DNA of 37,571 nucleotides from Acidobacteriota bacterium (GTDB taxonomy: Bacteria > Acidobacteriota > Terriglobia > Terriglobales > Acidobacteriaceae), in contig JABCYV010000016.1 of assembly GCA_013290025.1 (NCBI GenBank), positions 1 to 37,571 on the forward strand. Reading direction: 5' to 3'. The notes under the pieces were generated by a model. It did not search any database. It was given only the letters and a program-made list of their open reading frames with translations, and was not told where the DNA came from. Position 1 is the first letter of the stretch. Each line of letters begins with the position of its first letter. The translations under genes were made by a program, and so were the position numbers. Positions 8,049 to 16,690 of this stretch are shown one piece after another.

Positions 8049-9275
8049 TTACTTCTGTGCCACTTTGCTGCCCGGGTTCTCGAAAATCTCGGTTAGCACG
8101 TGGCCGCGCATCTGTTTCGGCTGCTCTATTCCATAGATGTGCAGGATGGTGGGCGCGAGATCATACACCGAAGCTTCGAACCCCATCAGGCGCAGGTCGT
8201 GCTTGATCCCGGGCCCCATGGCGAAGAACGAGCCCGGTACGTCGTCGCCATCAGCGAAGTCGTGCTTGGCAATCACCGGTGTCGTTTTCTCATGGTCCAT
8301 GTGGGCGTGCGGATCGGTCTCTTCGAACTCGCGCAGCGGCTTGATGCCATGATCCGAAATGATGAATACGTATGTGTTGTCGTCCACATGCTTCAGGATC
8401 GTGCCCAGTACTTTGTCGAAGGCGATGTACTGGTCGGGAAACGCATCGGTGCGAACGGCATTGATCTTAGGGTTGTAGCCGACGTTGTAAGGAGCGATGG
8501 GATACAGCCAATGCCCAGTGCGATCTTCGCAGGATTGTGCCAGCCAGGTGAATTCCGTGGGATGTGTGTTCAGCACGTAATCGAAAAGCTGGGTTTGCTG
8601 ATCGCGTATCAACTGAACCTTCTTCAGCCAGGCATCAATGACCGCAGTCTCGTTCCCTCTCAACTGCTCAGCCGAAGGCATGCGTTCACAATCGATGTAG
8701 AAGTCGCCCACATTCCTCAGCAACTCCGCCTTCATGGCCGCGGGATAAACCGCATCTCCGCCCTCCACTTCGGAGAGCTTGGGAGCGCAAAGCACACCGT
8801 CTTCACAGTTCTTGCCCCGGGTCAGCATGCCGCTAATCATGTAGCCGTTGACCGGCATCACCGGAAATGTCGCGGGAACATTGGCCATACCAACAGTTAC
8901 GCCGCTTTTGGAGAGAATCGACCAGATGGGCTCTTCCTTCAGCATATTGGTATTCGCCGTGATTCCGCCCACGATGAAGCCGCTGACGCCGTGTTCTTCG
9001 GGCTTGGTGCTGGTGAAGAGAGTGCTATAGACCCGCGGGCAATTCGGGGCAGAAACGGTGCGCAACTTGCCGTAAGCACCGCTCTTAATGACCCGCGCCA
9101 AGTTCGGCATTTCGCCCTTTAACAGCAGAGGACGAATCACGTCCAACTCCATCCCGTTTACACCCACCACTACTACGCGAGGCCTGGGTTTCGGGGTGCT
9201 CTGGGCCTGTCCGAATAGGGGAAGGGTGAGCAAGCAGAACAGAAGGAAGTTTTGGGGGCGCTTCAAGAAAATCAT
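8049..9275 (-). CDS. exported alkaline-phosphatase-superfamily (type I phosphodiesterase/NPP-like) protein
   Basis: About 408 residues with a signal peptide (NFLLFCLLTLPLFGQAQS). The fold is that of nucleotide pyrophosphatase/phosphodiesterases: a first strand VVVVGVNGMELD, then GEMPNLARVIKSGAYG, FTSTKPEEHGVSGF, and a late metal motif FIISDHGIKPL followed by HAHMDHEKTTPVI. Two catalytic positions are unusual. The first metal-ligand Asp (normally xDG) is Asn in GVNGM, encoded by AAC. The nucleophile region reads NCPRVYSTLFTS rather than a canonical Thr/Ser motif. ATG 9275 is preferred over GTG 9287 because GGTGAGG lies just upstream of it. The enzyme may be altered or non-catalytic. It is transcribed divergently from the OB-fold lipoprotein across 237 bp in which I recognise nothing further. 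Confidence 0.85.
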   Translation of the reverse strand: MIFLKRPQNFLLFCLLTLPLFGQAQSTPKPRPRVVVVGVNGMELDVIRPLLLKGEMPNLARVIKSGAYGKLRTVSAPNCPRVYSTLFTSTKPEEHGVSGFIVGGITANTNMLKEEPIWSILSKSGVTVGMANVPATFPVMPVNGYMISGMLTRGKNCEDGVLCAPKLSEVEGGDAVYPAAMKAELLRNVGDFYIDCERMPSAEQLRGNETAVIDAWLKKVQLIRDQQTQLFDYVLNTHPTEFTWLAQSCEDRTGHWLYPIAPYNVGYNPKINAVRTDAFPDQYIAFDKVLGTILKHVDDNTYVFIISDHGIKPLREFEETDPHAHMDHEKTTPVIAKHDFADGDDVPGSFFAMGPGIKHDLRLMGFEASVYDLAPTILHIYGIEQPKQMRGHVLTEIFENPGSKVAQK

Positions 9276-9512
9276 GGAAAACCTCACCAGCTGCTAAAGT
9301 CAGCGTTTCTAAGGTTGTGCAATTATACTCCCGCAAAGCGGGGCCACCGGCACAGTTCAGGGCTGCATCCAACCTGAAGGATTGGTGTTATTGTCGATTT
9401 CGGGTGAATTTCTAGCTTGCATGAGTAAGGGACTACGTGTCCGCCGGGTTCATGTTTCACCCCTAGAATCTTTGCTTGATTTTACGCCTTACGATCCTGG
9501 GAGGATTATGTC

Positions 9513-9857
9513 GTGAAATGGACGAACAGGATTTCTAGCGTCGTGGCAATCGCGGTCTGCAGTCTGATTCTAGCGGCTTGTCCAACCCGGACGAGCATCG
9601 CGAAAATAAATCTCGATCCGGGGCGCTTTGCCAATCGGGAGGTCACCATAGCCGGCCAGGTAACGAATTCTTTTGGCGCCATGGGCTCGGGCGTTTTTCA
9701 GGTCGATGACGGCTCTGGGACAATGTGGGTTTTCAGCCAGAGTTATGGCGTCCCCGGCAATGGCGCAAAAGTGGCTGTGACGGGCGTGATCTCTCAAGGG
9801 TTCAGCTTCGGGGGCCGCAACTTCGCAACCATCATGAAGCAGACCAAGAGTCGGTAG
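9513..9857 (+). CDS. small OB-fold lipoprotein
   Basis: A 114-residue lipoprotein. The signal segment VVAIAVCSLILAAC ends in the lipobox LAAC, giving a mature protein of about 90 residues anchored to a membrane. The mature part looks like a small OB-fold nucleic-acid- or ligand-binding barrel (tRNA-anti/BOF type): DPGRFANREVTIAGQVTNSF, VFQVDDGSGTMWVFS, and GAKVAVTGVISQGF. The start is GTG 9513, supported by GGGAGGA at 9499-9505; an ATG at 9508 is out of frame and stops immediately. The role is unknown. It converges with the hypothetical gene at 9871. Confidence 0.85.
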   Translation: MKWTNRISSVVAIAVCSLILAACPTRTSIAKINLDPGRFANREVTIAGQVTNSFGAMGSGVFQVDDGSGTMWVFSQSYGVPGNGAKVAVTGVISQGFSFGGRNFATIMKQTKSR

Positions 9858-9870
9858 GAATAGATGCAGT

Positions 9871-10263
9871 TCAGCTATGGCGAGAAGGATTGGGGTTGGG
9901 GATCTGATCCGGCTGGGCTTGGGATTCGCGAACCTCAAGCCGCGTCTGGCGGAGATTGGTGGCTTCTTGCGGATCCATTCCGGGCTTGAGGTCAGTTGGC
10001 TCCAGAAAATAGCGCCAACCTGCGTGACGATCCTCGGAACTCTGGCCACTTTCGAATTGCAGCACGCGGGTCTTGGCACTCTCTCGACCCTTGACCACTA
10101 GCACGACCCCTCCGGACTCATAAGTCCGGATATTGTGGCGGATGATTGCGAAAGAAAGTTTGGACTCGTCCTGCTTCAGATGCACCCCGCTCAGAGTGTG
10201 GTATCGGGGGATACGTGGATAGTTTGGGCGGCGTGTCCGCGCGTTGGTTGTCGCTGCGGACAC
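9871..10263 (-). CDS. conserved-looking hypothetical protein
   Basis: A 130-codon open frame. I do not recognise a named family. It encodes a charged soluble protein with a compact central part (LKQDESKLSFAIIRHNIRTY, SGGVVLVVKGRESAKTRVLQF, GWRYFLEPTDLKPGMDPQEA) and a polar, probably flexible C-terminus. No signal peptide or membrane segment is present. Support for a real gene is third-position G/C use like the neighbours, well-structured alternation of residues, and no competing frame in 430 bp. The GTG at 10263 lacks a clear ribosome-binding site, and the first 25 residues are Arg/Pro-rich, so the true start may be internal, for example the GTG of GVHLKQ. It might be a partner of the adjacent cold-shock gene, but this is speculation. 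Confidence 0.55.
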   Translation of the reverse strand: MSAATTNARTRRPNYPRIPRYHTLSGVHLKQDESKLSFAIIRHNIRTYESGGVVLVVKGRESAKTRVLQFESGQSSEDRHAGWRYFLEPTDLKPGMDPQEATNLRQTRLEVRESQAQPDQIPNPNPSRHS

Positions 10264-10288
10264 GCGTTCCTATTGAGATGCTGCCGCT

Positions 10289-10492
10289 TTACAGCGGACG
10301 AACGTTCTCAGCCTGCCAGCCCTTCGGCCCTTTGGTGACATCGAACTCCACACTCTGCCCCTCCTGCAAGCTGCGGAAACCGCCTGCCTGGATAGCCGAG
10401 AAGTGCACAAAAACATCTTCGCCACTCTGCCGGCTGATAAAGCCGTAGCCCTTGGCGTCGTTAAACCACTTTACTGTTCCTTGTTCTGCCAT
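10289..10492 (-). CDS. csp: cold-shock domain protein (CspA family)
   Basis: A 67-residue single cold-shock domain, an OB-fold RNA/DNA chaperone. It begins [19 protein letters not shown], which includes RNP1 (KGYGFI), followed by VFVHFSAI (RNP2) and the usual [15 protein letters not shown] ending. Length and motifs match the family. ATG 10492 is fixed by the family N-terminus; the frame is open upstream to 10606 but that extension is not protein-like. Downstream of the receiver gene there are 145 bp of AT-richer leader containing AAGGA about 13 bases before the ATG. A long leader fits the post-transcriptional control known for csp genes. Confidence 0.97.
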   Translation of the reverse strand: MAEQGTVKWFNDAKGYGFISRQSGEDVFVHFSAIQAGGFRSLQEGQSVEFDVTKGPKGWQAENVRPL

Positions 10493-10641
10493 TTTGTTGC
10501 TTTGTATCCTTTTCGATTTATTTACGCTGAAAACAGTCGGAGGTACTAAGGGCAGGACTAGCTGGTTTGCAAGAAGCTGCTCACAACCGATTCTGATCAA
10601 ACGCACTTATAGTCTAGCAGAACCCGCGACTTAAGTGTTAG

Positions 10642-11096
10642 CTAAATCTGGTGGGTCTTCGCCAGGGCTTGCCCCACCTGACGTAGCAGAGATTCCGCCG
10701 AGAATGGTTTGGGGAGGTAGAAGACCCTGTTTGTTTGAGCCCTTTGCGGGTGACCGAGTTTTCAGGATAGCCGGAAATAAAGATTGTTCTCAGCCCGAGG
10801 CTCATGGCTTTGAGATCGTGGGCGAGGTTGAAGCCGTTTTGGCCGGGCATGACAACATCGGTGAGCAGAAGCTGCACTTCGTCGCGGTACTGGCGAAATG
10901 TGCGCATGGCATCGGCTGCGTTTCGAGCTTTCAGGACGCGATAACCTGCCGACTGCAGAATTTCGCCAGTTACGTCGCGGACAAAATTCTCATCCTCAAC
11001 TAGAAGAACGGTTTCCCGGGCCCACGCCCTTTCCGTACCCATCCCAATGGCAGGCGCTGTCCGATCCGTCTCTGACTTACGTTCTATCCATTGCAC
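10642..11096 (-). pseudogene. stand-alone response-regulator receiver, frameshifted near the C-terminus
   Basis: A CheY-like receiver: acidic pair (VLLVEDENFVRDV, residues about 35-36), phospho-acceptor Asp about 80 (LLLTDVVMPGQNG) and the switch residue in TIFISGYPENSVT. After GLKQTG the annotated frame reads an unlikely Ser/Arg/Trp-rich tail ending at 10638. The neighbouring frame reads VFYLPKPFSAESLLRQVGQALAK and stops at 10642, which is the expected end including the conserved Lys of LPKPF. One base has been lost, most simply a G from a GGGG run (plus-strand CCC at 10725-10727). Start GTG 11096 follows a strong GGAGGTGA. It is either a recent pseudogene, a sequencing error, or a frameshifted product lacking the Lys. 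No DNA-binding output domain or adjacent histidine kinase is visible. Confidence 0.85.
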
Positions 11097-11316
11097 GCTT
11101 CACCTCCAGCCTTGCGTCATTACTTTGCACTCCCGCTTCCATCCGGCGCCTGGCTTAATAAGTGTGGCTCACGAGTGCATCAGCAACGGGTTAGAACGCA
11201 GAGAGCCAACGCAGATCACTGTTGGGGAATGGGAAAGGAGAGAGATAGATGTCCTTTCGGGAAGGGCGCGGCGACGTTTCGGGAAATCTAGCCTGAAGTG
11301 GCGCTAAGCTCGACCG

Positions 11317-13953
11317 CTATCGAACTCGCACCAACAGAGTCTGATTAGGATCTAGTACGACCTTTTGGGTGCCTGCGGGGGCAGCCAGGTGGAACTGCGT
11401 CTCGGCTCCGTCTGCGAACACGCGTCCCAGCAATACCGTCTTCCTGGAGACTACCGCATAGACCGGAACCGACGTCACCAAGTCGTCCGAAGCGAACTTC
11501 TGCAGAATTGTGCCACTGACTACGGTCGAGTCACCCTTATCGCTGTACCTGGCTCCTTCCAATTCGAGCCGCGGAACCGCCGTACCATTCACCCATCCAC
11601 GGTAAAACCAGTCCAGCGATTTTCGTCCCTCATACCAGAGGGAGGGTGGCAACTCCTCTTCAAATACCTGCAGTAGTTCGCGGGTGCTGATCGATTTCCG
11701 CTGATAACGTTCCCTGACCTTTCGCAGTGCGCGCACGAAAGGCTCATCCGCCGCATCTGATCCCGCGACACCGGCGGTGTGCACTGCGCTTTTTCGCTCA
11801 GCATCACGCATCATGTAGCGCAACATGTGGAAAAGCCAAGTCCCGCGACCGTAACTGATGGCATCATAACCATTCGGAAAATGCGAGCAGGAAAGCCGCG
11901 CCCCGAAGGTCACTGGACCGGCCTCCATCAACGGGACACCGTCTAGATTTTTCTGCAGCAGCTCTTCCCTATATTTTTCCATAGCCGCGCGGAATTGAGC
12001 GGGATCTCGCGACTCCAGCAGCATCATCGAACTATAGTTCGCCAAAGCTTCCATCATCCATTGGTCGCTGTAGCCGCTCCACACCACTGTGTCACCCCAC
12101 CACTGGTGGGCAGTCTCGTGGGCGATTACCGCATTGCTCAAAGTTCTTTGCACTGGACTCATGTGGAGGTCGGATTTTTGAGCCGGGGTGAGAAACGAGA
12201 AACTGGAAAGGAAGATTAACCCCGGCCAGCCCTGGCTTAGGGCGCCCGGCATTTGCGTCAGGGCCAATTGACTGTATGGATATGGGCCGAAGCGCTGGGC
12301 GAAGAACTCGACGGCGCGTGCCGAAGTTTCCGCCACAGCTTGGGCGTTTCGGGCCGGAGAAGGTTCAGGTGCCGCGGCCACCACGGTTCGCCGGTGTCGG
12401 CGTAAGCCCGGAATCATTAGTTCCGGCTCAACTTCCTCCTCTACGCTTTTCGGAAATTCGCGCTCCATCCTCAAAGCAGCATAGGTCTCTACTAATACAC
12501 TGCCTGCGTATGCGGCCGCACGAGAATATTTGCCCAGGTTGAACCCCGCCAGCGGGATCGGACCGTCGGAGACCCAGCGGGTTTCTTGCTCTCTGGATGG
12601 CGATTCCGTGGATGCGCCCCCATTATCGCTGGCGACCGTCAGACGCGTATCTTGCCGCTTTCCTGTCGCAACTAACGTCCAGCCCGTTGGATAGCGAAAC
12701 TGGAGATCGAAGTTCGACATCGCCATTCCACGATTCGGATACCAGGTTCCACGGGCCCCCACATACAGCAATCCTCCTCCTGCCTCGGAAAGGACATCCC
12801 CGGCGTAGCGGAAGCGCAAAAGAATCTTCTGTCCGGTTTCCAGCGGTCTGGGAAATATCACAGCAACTAGATCGTTGCCACGGCGCTCCAGCTGCGTGCC
12901 CTCCAGCGCCTGGTTGTGGATAAACTCCAAAGTATGCCCGGCGGTCTCCACTGCTTTAATCTGGAGGAACCTCGACAACTCGAACAAAACCGCGCGCTGC
13001 CCTCCCTGGCGCACTTCCATTTCCAATGTTGCGTCGACGCTAAGTTCGGTTGGCGGTTTTACTTCTGTCTTGATCTTGTAGTCCGAAATATTGATCTTGT
13101 CTGGTTTACCTTCTTCCCCAAGAATACTATTCAGGTTGTCCTGGCGTGTTGCCGATGAAGCCGGCGAAAACAAAGTCCACACGTCGTAATAGCTGTCGCC
13201 TTTCACCGTTTTAAATTGTCCCGCCCAGATCTGCTCCGTCGCCGCAGAATCGAAATAAAGGTCGAAGTTGCCCAACTTCACTCCCTGCACGCGCGCGTGA
13301 AGCATGCGGTCGCCTTTTTGTTCGTCGCTTGCCGCTGATGGCGGCTTGGGTCCTTGGCCCGCGAAAGGGAGAAGCCGACTGAAGCTCATCAGCAATCGCA
13401 GTCCGTCACTTTCCGCCAGGTTGTGGGCAGTCTCATTCCATTGGGAAACGAATTCCGCGCCATTTTCTGCGGGCCGCAGCGAAGGTTGCAGTTCAGCGAA
13501 AGTATCATCATTAAAGCGAAAGTAAGCTGTACCAAATCGTTCTTCCAAAATGGCCGCGCCCGTAAACAGAGCCATGGACGCGCGTTCGACTCGGTTGGGA
13601 GGAATCAGCAGAATCTCGCCTTCTCCCTGAAAAAACGCGCCGGTCACGCGGCCCGCCACGTCTTCGGTGAACGCAATAGTTCCATCCTCCAGGGTGATGT
13701 GGAAGGCGGCGCGATCAAATGATGTCTCGCGGACCTGATAAACCCGTGACTTGTCCAGACCAACGCTGCACAATTGCCGGTAAAGAGTTTCAGCCGGATG
13801 ATCTGGCAACGCTGTCGCTCTCTGGAATGCGCTTTGACCGGGCACTCCGGATGGCCGGACGGCTTCTTGCGTCCAGCTCAGCGTCACTGCCGCCAGCGAC
13901 AAATACGCCATCGACAGTGTTGCTCCGCGAATATTCCTCGTTACCTTTGTCAC
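11317..13953 (-). CDS. exported M1-family (gluzincin) metallopeptidase-like protein
   Basis: An 878-residue protein with a signal-like N-terminus (MAYLSLAAVTLSWTQ). The zinc site is intact: HETAHQWWG, then 18 residues, then the Glu of QWMMEALANY, giving the M1 pattern HExxH-(18)-E. The downstream YGRGTWLFHMLRYMM matches the helix that carries the catalytic Tyr region. The exopeptidase motif GxMEN is absent: its place is taken by PGALSQGWPGLIF, so the Glu that binds a free N-terminus is missing and true aminopeptidase activity is uncertain. The first 300 residues are a long extra N-terminal region I do not recognise. It starts at GTG 13953 or ATG 13911 and is divergent from the TPR/gluzincin gene with about 40 bp between them. 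Confidence 0.9.
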   Translation of the reverse strand: MTKVTRNIRGATLSMAYLSLAAVTLSWTQEAVRPSGVPGQSAFQRATALPDHPAETLYRQLCSVGLDKSRVYQVRETSFDRAAFHITLEDGTIAFTEDVAGRVTGAFFQGEGEILLIPPNRVERASMALFTGAAILEERFGTAYFRFNDDTFAELQPSLRPAENGAEFVSQWNETAHNLAESDGLRLLMSFSRLLPFAGQGPKPPSAASDEQKGDRMLHARVQGVKLGNFDLYFDSAATEQIWAGQFKTVKGDSYYDVWTLFSPASSATRQDNLNSILGEEGKPDKINISDYKIKTEVKPPTELSVDATLEMEVRQGGQRAVLFELSRFLQIKAVETAGHTLEFIHNQALEGTQLERRGNDLVAVIFPRPLETGQKILLRFRYAGDVLSEAGGGLLYVGARGTWYPNRGMAMSNFDLQFRYPTGWTLVATGKRQDTRLTVASDNGGASTESPSREQETRWVSDGPIPLAGFNLGKYSRAAAYAGSVLVETYAALRMEREFPKSVEEEVEPELMIPGLRRHRRTVVAAAPEPSPARNAQAVAETSARAVEFFAQRFGPYPYSQLALTQMPGALSQGWPGLIFLSSFSFLTPAQKSDLHMSPVQRTLSNAVIAHETAHQWWGDTVVWSGYSDQWMMEALANYSSMMLLESRDPAQFRAAMEKYREELLQKNLDGVPLMEAGPVTFGARLSCSHFPNGYDAISYGRGTWLFHMLRYMMRDAERKSAVHTAGVAGSDAADEPFVRALRKVRERYQRKSISTRELLQVFEEELPPSLWYEGRKSLDWFYRGWVNGTAVPRLELEGARYSDKGDSTVVSGTILQKFASDDLVTSVPVYAVVSRKTVLLGRVFADGAETQFHLAAPAGTQKVVLDPNQTLLVRVR

Positions 13954-13992
13954 CTACGCCACGGTTCCTCTCCGTTGCTAGAATGCGCCCTA

Positions 13993-15438
13993 GTGCACTC
14001 ACCTGTCACCTCCTTCTTATTGTCGGGACTCTTATGGCTACTGCCGGCCACAGTCTGTGCGCCAGCGGATGTCATCCACCTCAAGAATGGCCGCACCATA
14101 TGGGCGGATCGCGTCCATGAGAACGGGGCTCATCTTGAATACGATATCGGCGACGACTCTTACGCTATTCCCAGGTCAGTCGTAGAGCGCGTTGAAGCCG
14201 GGGGTATTCCTCCTGAGCGTACTGCTTCAGGAGAAAGCAGCAATAACAAGGATCCCCATGTTGTCCCGGCCTTTGCGCCTGTCGAACACCTCGCGAATGA
14301 GTCGGCGCTCACGGAGAAGATTGTCCACGAGGGCCGCGTGGATGCAGATGCGCTGATGGCCCTTGAGCACGAAGGTGATACTAGAAAGACGGCGGCTGGG
14401 TACTTCATCGCCGGGAAATTCGAGTTCGAGCATGGAAATTTCAGCAAAGCGCGTTCTTACTTCGAAATTGGCCTGCGATTCGATTCTCAGAACCCGACGA
14501 TCCTGAACTACTACGCGGCATTGCTAGTGCGGACAGGCAACGCTGGCGAAGCATTGCCCTATGCTGAGCGGGCGGTCCGCATCGCGCCCAATTCGCCTGA
14601 TGCCCTGGACGTCCTCGGGTATGCGCAGTTCGCCGCCGATCACAATCGCGATGCTATTCAAAGCTGGAAGCGTTCCCTGCAGCTCCGTCCGAGCGGCACC
14701 GTGCAGCAACTTCTGGCCAAAGCGGAGCGGGAGGCCAGCGCAGAAAACGACTACTCACAACGCGAAAGCAGTCACTTCACTCTGCGGTACGAGGGTAAAC
14801 AAACTCCGGAATCTCTGCGCAGCGAGTTGGTCGCTACACTGGAGTCGGAATACGATGACCTGGTACGTGAGTTGGGCATCGCTCCGCGCAGCAGCATCGC
14901 AGTTGTGCTCTACACCGGTCAAGCCTTTTTTGATGTTACCCAATCGCCCTCATGGGTCGGTGCGGTCAACGATGGCAAACTGCGCATTCCGGTGGAGGGG
15001 CTCACCACAGTCACTCCGGAGCTGGCGCGCGTACTGAAGCACGAGTTGGCACACTCCTTTATCAATCAGCTTTCTGGAGGACGTTGTCCGCAGTGGCTAA
15101 ACGAAGGCCTGGCCCAGGTAGTGGAACCGAAATCGGTGTCTTCTCGTGGTCGCCGGCTGGCACAACTCTTTCAGAGCCAGCACGAGATTCCGTTCAACGC
15201 ATTGGAGGGCGGATTCATGCGTTTTTCAGGAGTCGAAGCGCTGCTGGCCTACGACGAATCCCTTGCCGCTGTCGAATACATCCGGGACACCTACGGCATG
15301 AGCGACTTGCAGCGCATCCTGGAAAGACTTGGCCAGGGCAACTCGAGCGAGGCCGCGCTCCGCGCTACCATCCATTCGGGATACGGGCAACTCGAAAGCG
15401 AAGTCGCTAAATATCTCGTGAACAAGTACGGAGATTAG
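13993..15438 (+). CDS. exported TPR protein with gluzincin (peptidase MA-like) domain
   Basis: About 481 residues. It begins with a signal peptide (VTSFLLSGLLWLLPATVCAPA), then a short beta segment (DVIHLKNGRTIWADRV), TPR repeats (about 130-270: GKFEFEHGNFSKARSYFEIG, YAALLVRTGNAGEALPYAER, LGYAQFAADHNRDAIQSW) and a C-terminal peptidase MA-like domain. The latter has HELAHSFINQL and the third zinc ligand in WLNEGLAQ, an HExxH...E gluzincin arrangement. I chose GTG 13993 because it places the signal peptide at the N-terminus; TTG 13975 is equally possible and neither has a good ribosome-binding site. An in-frame stretch back to 13774 overlaps the divergent M1 gene and is unlikely to be translated. 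It probably shares a bidirectional promoter region with that peptidase. Confidence 0.88.
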   Translation: MHSPVTSFLLSGLLWLLPATVCAPADVIHLKNGRTIWADRVHENGAHLEYDIGDDSYAIPRSVVERVEAGGIPPERTASGESSNNKDPHVVPAFAPVEHLANESALTEKIVHEGRVDADALMALEHEGDTRKTAAGYFIAGKFEFEHGNFSKARSYFEIGLRFDSQNPTILNYYAALLVRTGNAGEALPYAERAVRIAPNSPDALDVLGYAQFAADHNRDAIQSWKRSLQLRPSGTVQQLLAKAEREASAENDYSQRESSHFTLRYEGKQTPESLRSELVATLESEYDDLVRELGIAPRSSIAVVLYTGQAFFDVTQSPSWVGAVNDGKLRIPVEGLTTVTPELARVLKHELAHSFINQLSGGRCPQWLNEGLAQVVEPKSVSSRGRRLAQLFQSQHEIPFNALEGGFMRFSGVEALLAYDESLAAVEYIRDTYGMSDLQRILERLGQGNSSEAALRATIHSGYGQLESEVAKYLVNKYGD

Positions 15439-15469
15439 AAGACGAACTCCCGAGCTTCGAGCACTGAAC

Positions 15470-15483
15470 GGGCGAGGGCGCCC
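15470..15483. terminator. weak hairpin between convergent genes
   Basis: GGGCG (15470-15474), AGGG loop, CGCCC (15479-15483), followed on the plus strand by ATTCTTCC. It lies between the end of the TPR/gluzincin gene and the end of the radical SAM gene, which converge. The stem is only 5 bp and the T-run is poor, so this is a tentative call. Confidence 0.3.
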
Positions 15484-15497
15484 ATTCTTCCACGGGA

Positions 15498-16520
15498 TCA
15501 GTCGATGTGCACCAGACTATTCGCTCCAGAGACTGCAGCGGGTGCCGGACGCTGCGGAGCCCGCCACGAATCAAAAATTGACACCTGGTGGACGCAGGAG
15601 ACCGTGCAGTGAGGAGCGCACGATTTTTCGGTTACATACTCGCGGCGGATGTCCGCCACGGTGTACTTCTCTAGCGGAATTCCTGGATAACCGCGTTGCT
15701 GCGAGCAGTAATGCACCAGCCCGTCTTCGCAAATGTAGAGATAGCGCGAGCCGGCACGGCAGCGCCACTGGTTGGGGCGGCCCTGAGCGATGTTATCCTG
15801 GAAGGCGTTCACCCGGGTGAAGGTGCGCTTCTCCAACGCTTTCATCTCATGGTAGATGCGGCGCTCTTCATCGCCCAAAGGCTGCAGTTGTCCGCTGCCA
15901 TCGTGGATGATCCCAATAGTTGAACTGAAACCCAACTCAAGCGCTCGTTTGCCAATGGTCAGCGCATCCTGTGGATTGCGCACCCCCCCGCCCACCACGG
16001 AATTAATATTCACGTGGAAATCAGCGTGCCGCGCCAGAAGCTCAAGCTTCTTGTCCAAAACTTTCAGGCTTTTTTTGGAAACGTCATCTGGCGTAACGTT
16101 ATCGATGGAAATCTGCAGCCATTCGAGACCGGCTTTGTTCAGCCGCTCGATGCGGTCGGCAACCAGCAGATAGCCGTTCGTGATAAGGCCGGCAATCATG
16201 CTGTGCTTGCGAATGCGGTGGATGATCTCATCCAGTTCAGGATGCAGTAGCGGTTCACCGCCACTGATGGTAATGATCGAAGTGCCGAGCTCGGCGAGCT
16301 TGTCCACCCTCTGAAACATGATTTCGGTCGTTACTGGCTGAGAAAAATCGTCGTACTCGTTGCAGTACTCGCAGGCCAGATTGCAGCGGCGGATCGGAAT
16401 GAGGTGGGCGAGCACTGGATGCTCGGTGGACATGAAGGCACGAGCGACCATTCGCGCGCCCCGGAGATTCCGACCGAGCGATCTTAGACGGCGGCGCAGA
16501 TTTATAGGGTTAGAAGCCAT
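15498..16520 (-). CDS. radical SAM protein with C-terminal cysteine cluster (SPASM/Twitch-like)
   Basis: A 340-residue radical SAM enzyme. The [4Fe-4S] motif CNLACEYC uses Cys 46, 50 and 53; the SAM-binding [12 protein letters not shown] follows, then ITNGYLL and LQISIDN, all classic for the MoaA/PqqE/NirJ group. The C-terminal third has many further Cys ([36 protein letters not shown]), suggesting an auxiliary cluster like SPASM or Twitch. ATG 16520 is preferred because the product then starts close to the fold; a longer frame reaches 16823 but would overlap the racemase gene end. No clear precursor peptide gene is adjacent, so the substrate is unknown. The upstream racemase gene ends about 170 bp away. 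Confidence 0.88.
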   Translation of the reverse strand: MASNPINLRRRLRSLGRNLRGARMVARAFMSTEHPVLAHLIPIRRCNLACEYCNEYDDFSQPVTTEIMFQRVDKLAELGTSIITISGGEPLLHPELDEIIHRIRKHSMIAGLITNGYLLVADRIERLNKAGLEWLQISIDNVTPDDVSKKSLKVLDKKLELLARHADFHVNINSVVGGGVRNPQDALTIGKRALELGFSSTIGIIHDGSGQLQPLGDEERRIYHEMKALEKRTFTRVNAFQDNIAQGRPNQWRCRAGSRYLYICEDGLVHYCSQQRGYPGIPLEKYTVADIRREYVTEKSCAPHCTVSCVHQVSIFDSWRAPQRPAPAAVSGANSLVHID

Positions 16521-16690
16521 TGAATGAAGGTTTCTGATATTAGAGCATAGCTGAGCCACCGAGGGCATCGGTTTGAACAGTGTTCGGCGACATTTTGAGG
16601 TTGAACGGGGAAGGAAAGCGTTATCGCGGCGCACGCCTGAAACGGCCATCCCGAGCGAAGTCGCCCCAAACGTATCTGCCTTACAGCGGA

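Noticed and set aside
8100-9122. Long plus-strand frame (340 codons) inside the phosphatase-like gene
   Set aside because: It is the antisense of a clear exported enzyme; its product is His/Arg-rich with no domain.
13774-13992. Upstream extension of the TPR/gluzincin gene
   Set aside because: It overlaps the start of the divergent M1 gene and would put 70 Arg/His/Cys-rich residues before the signal peptide.
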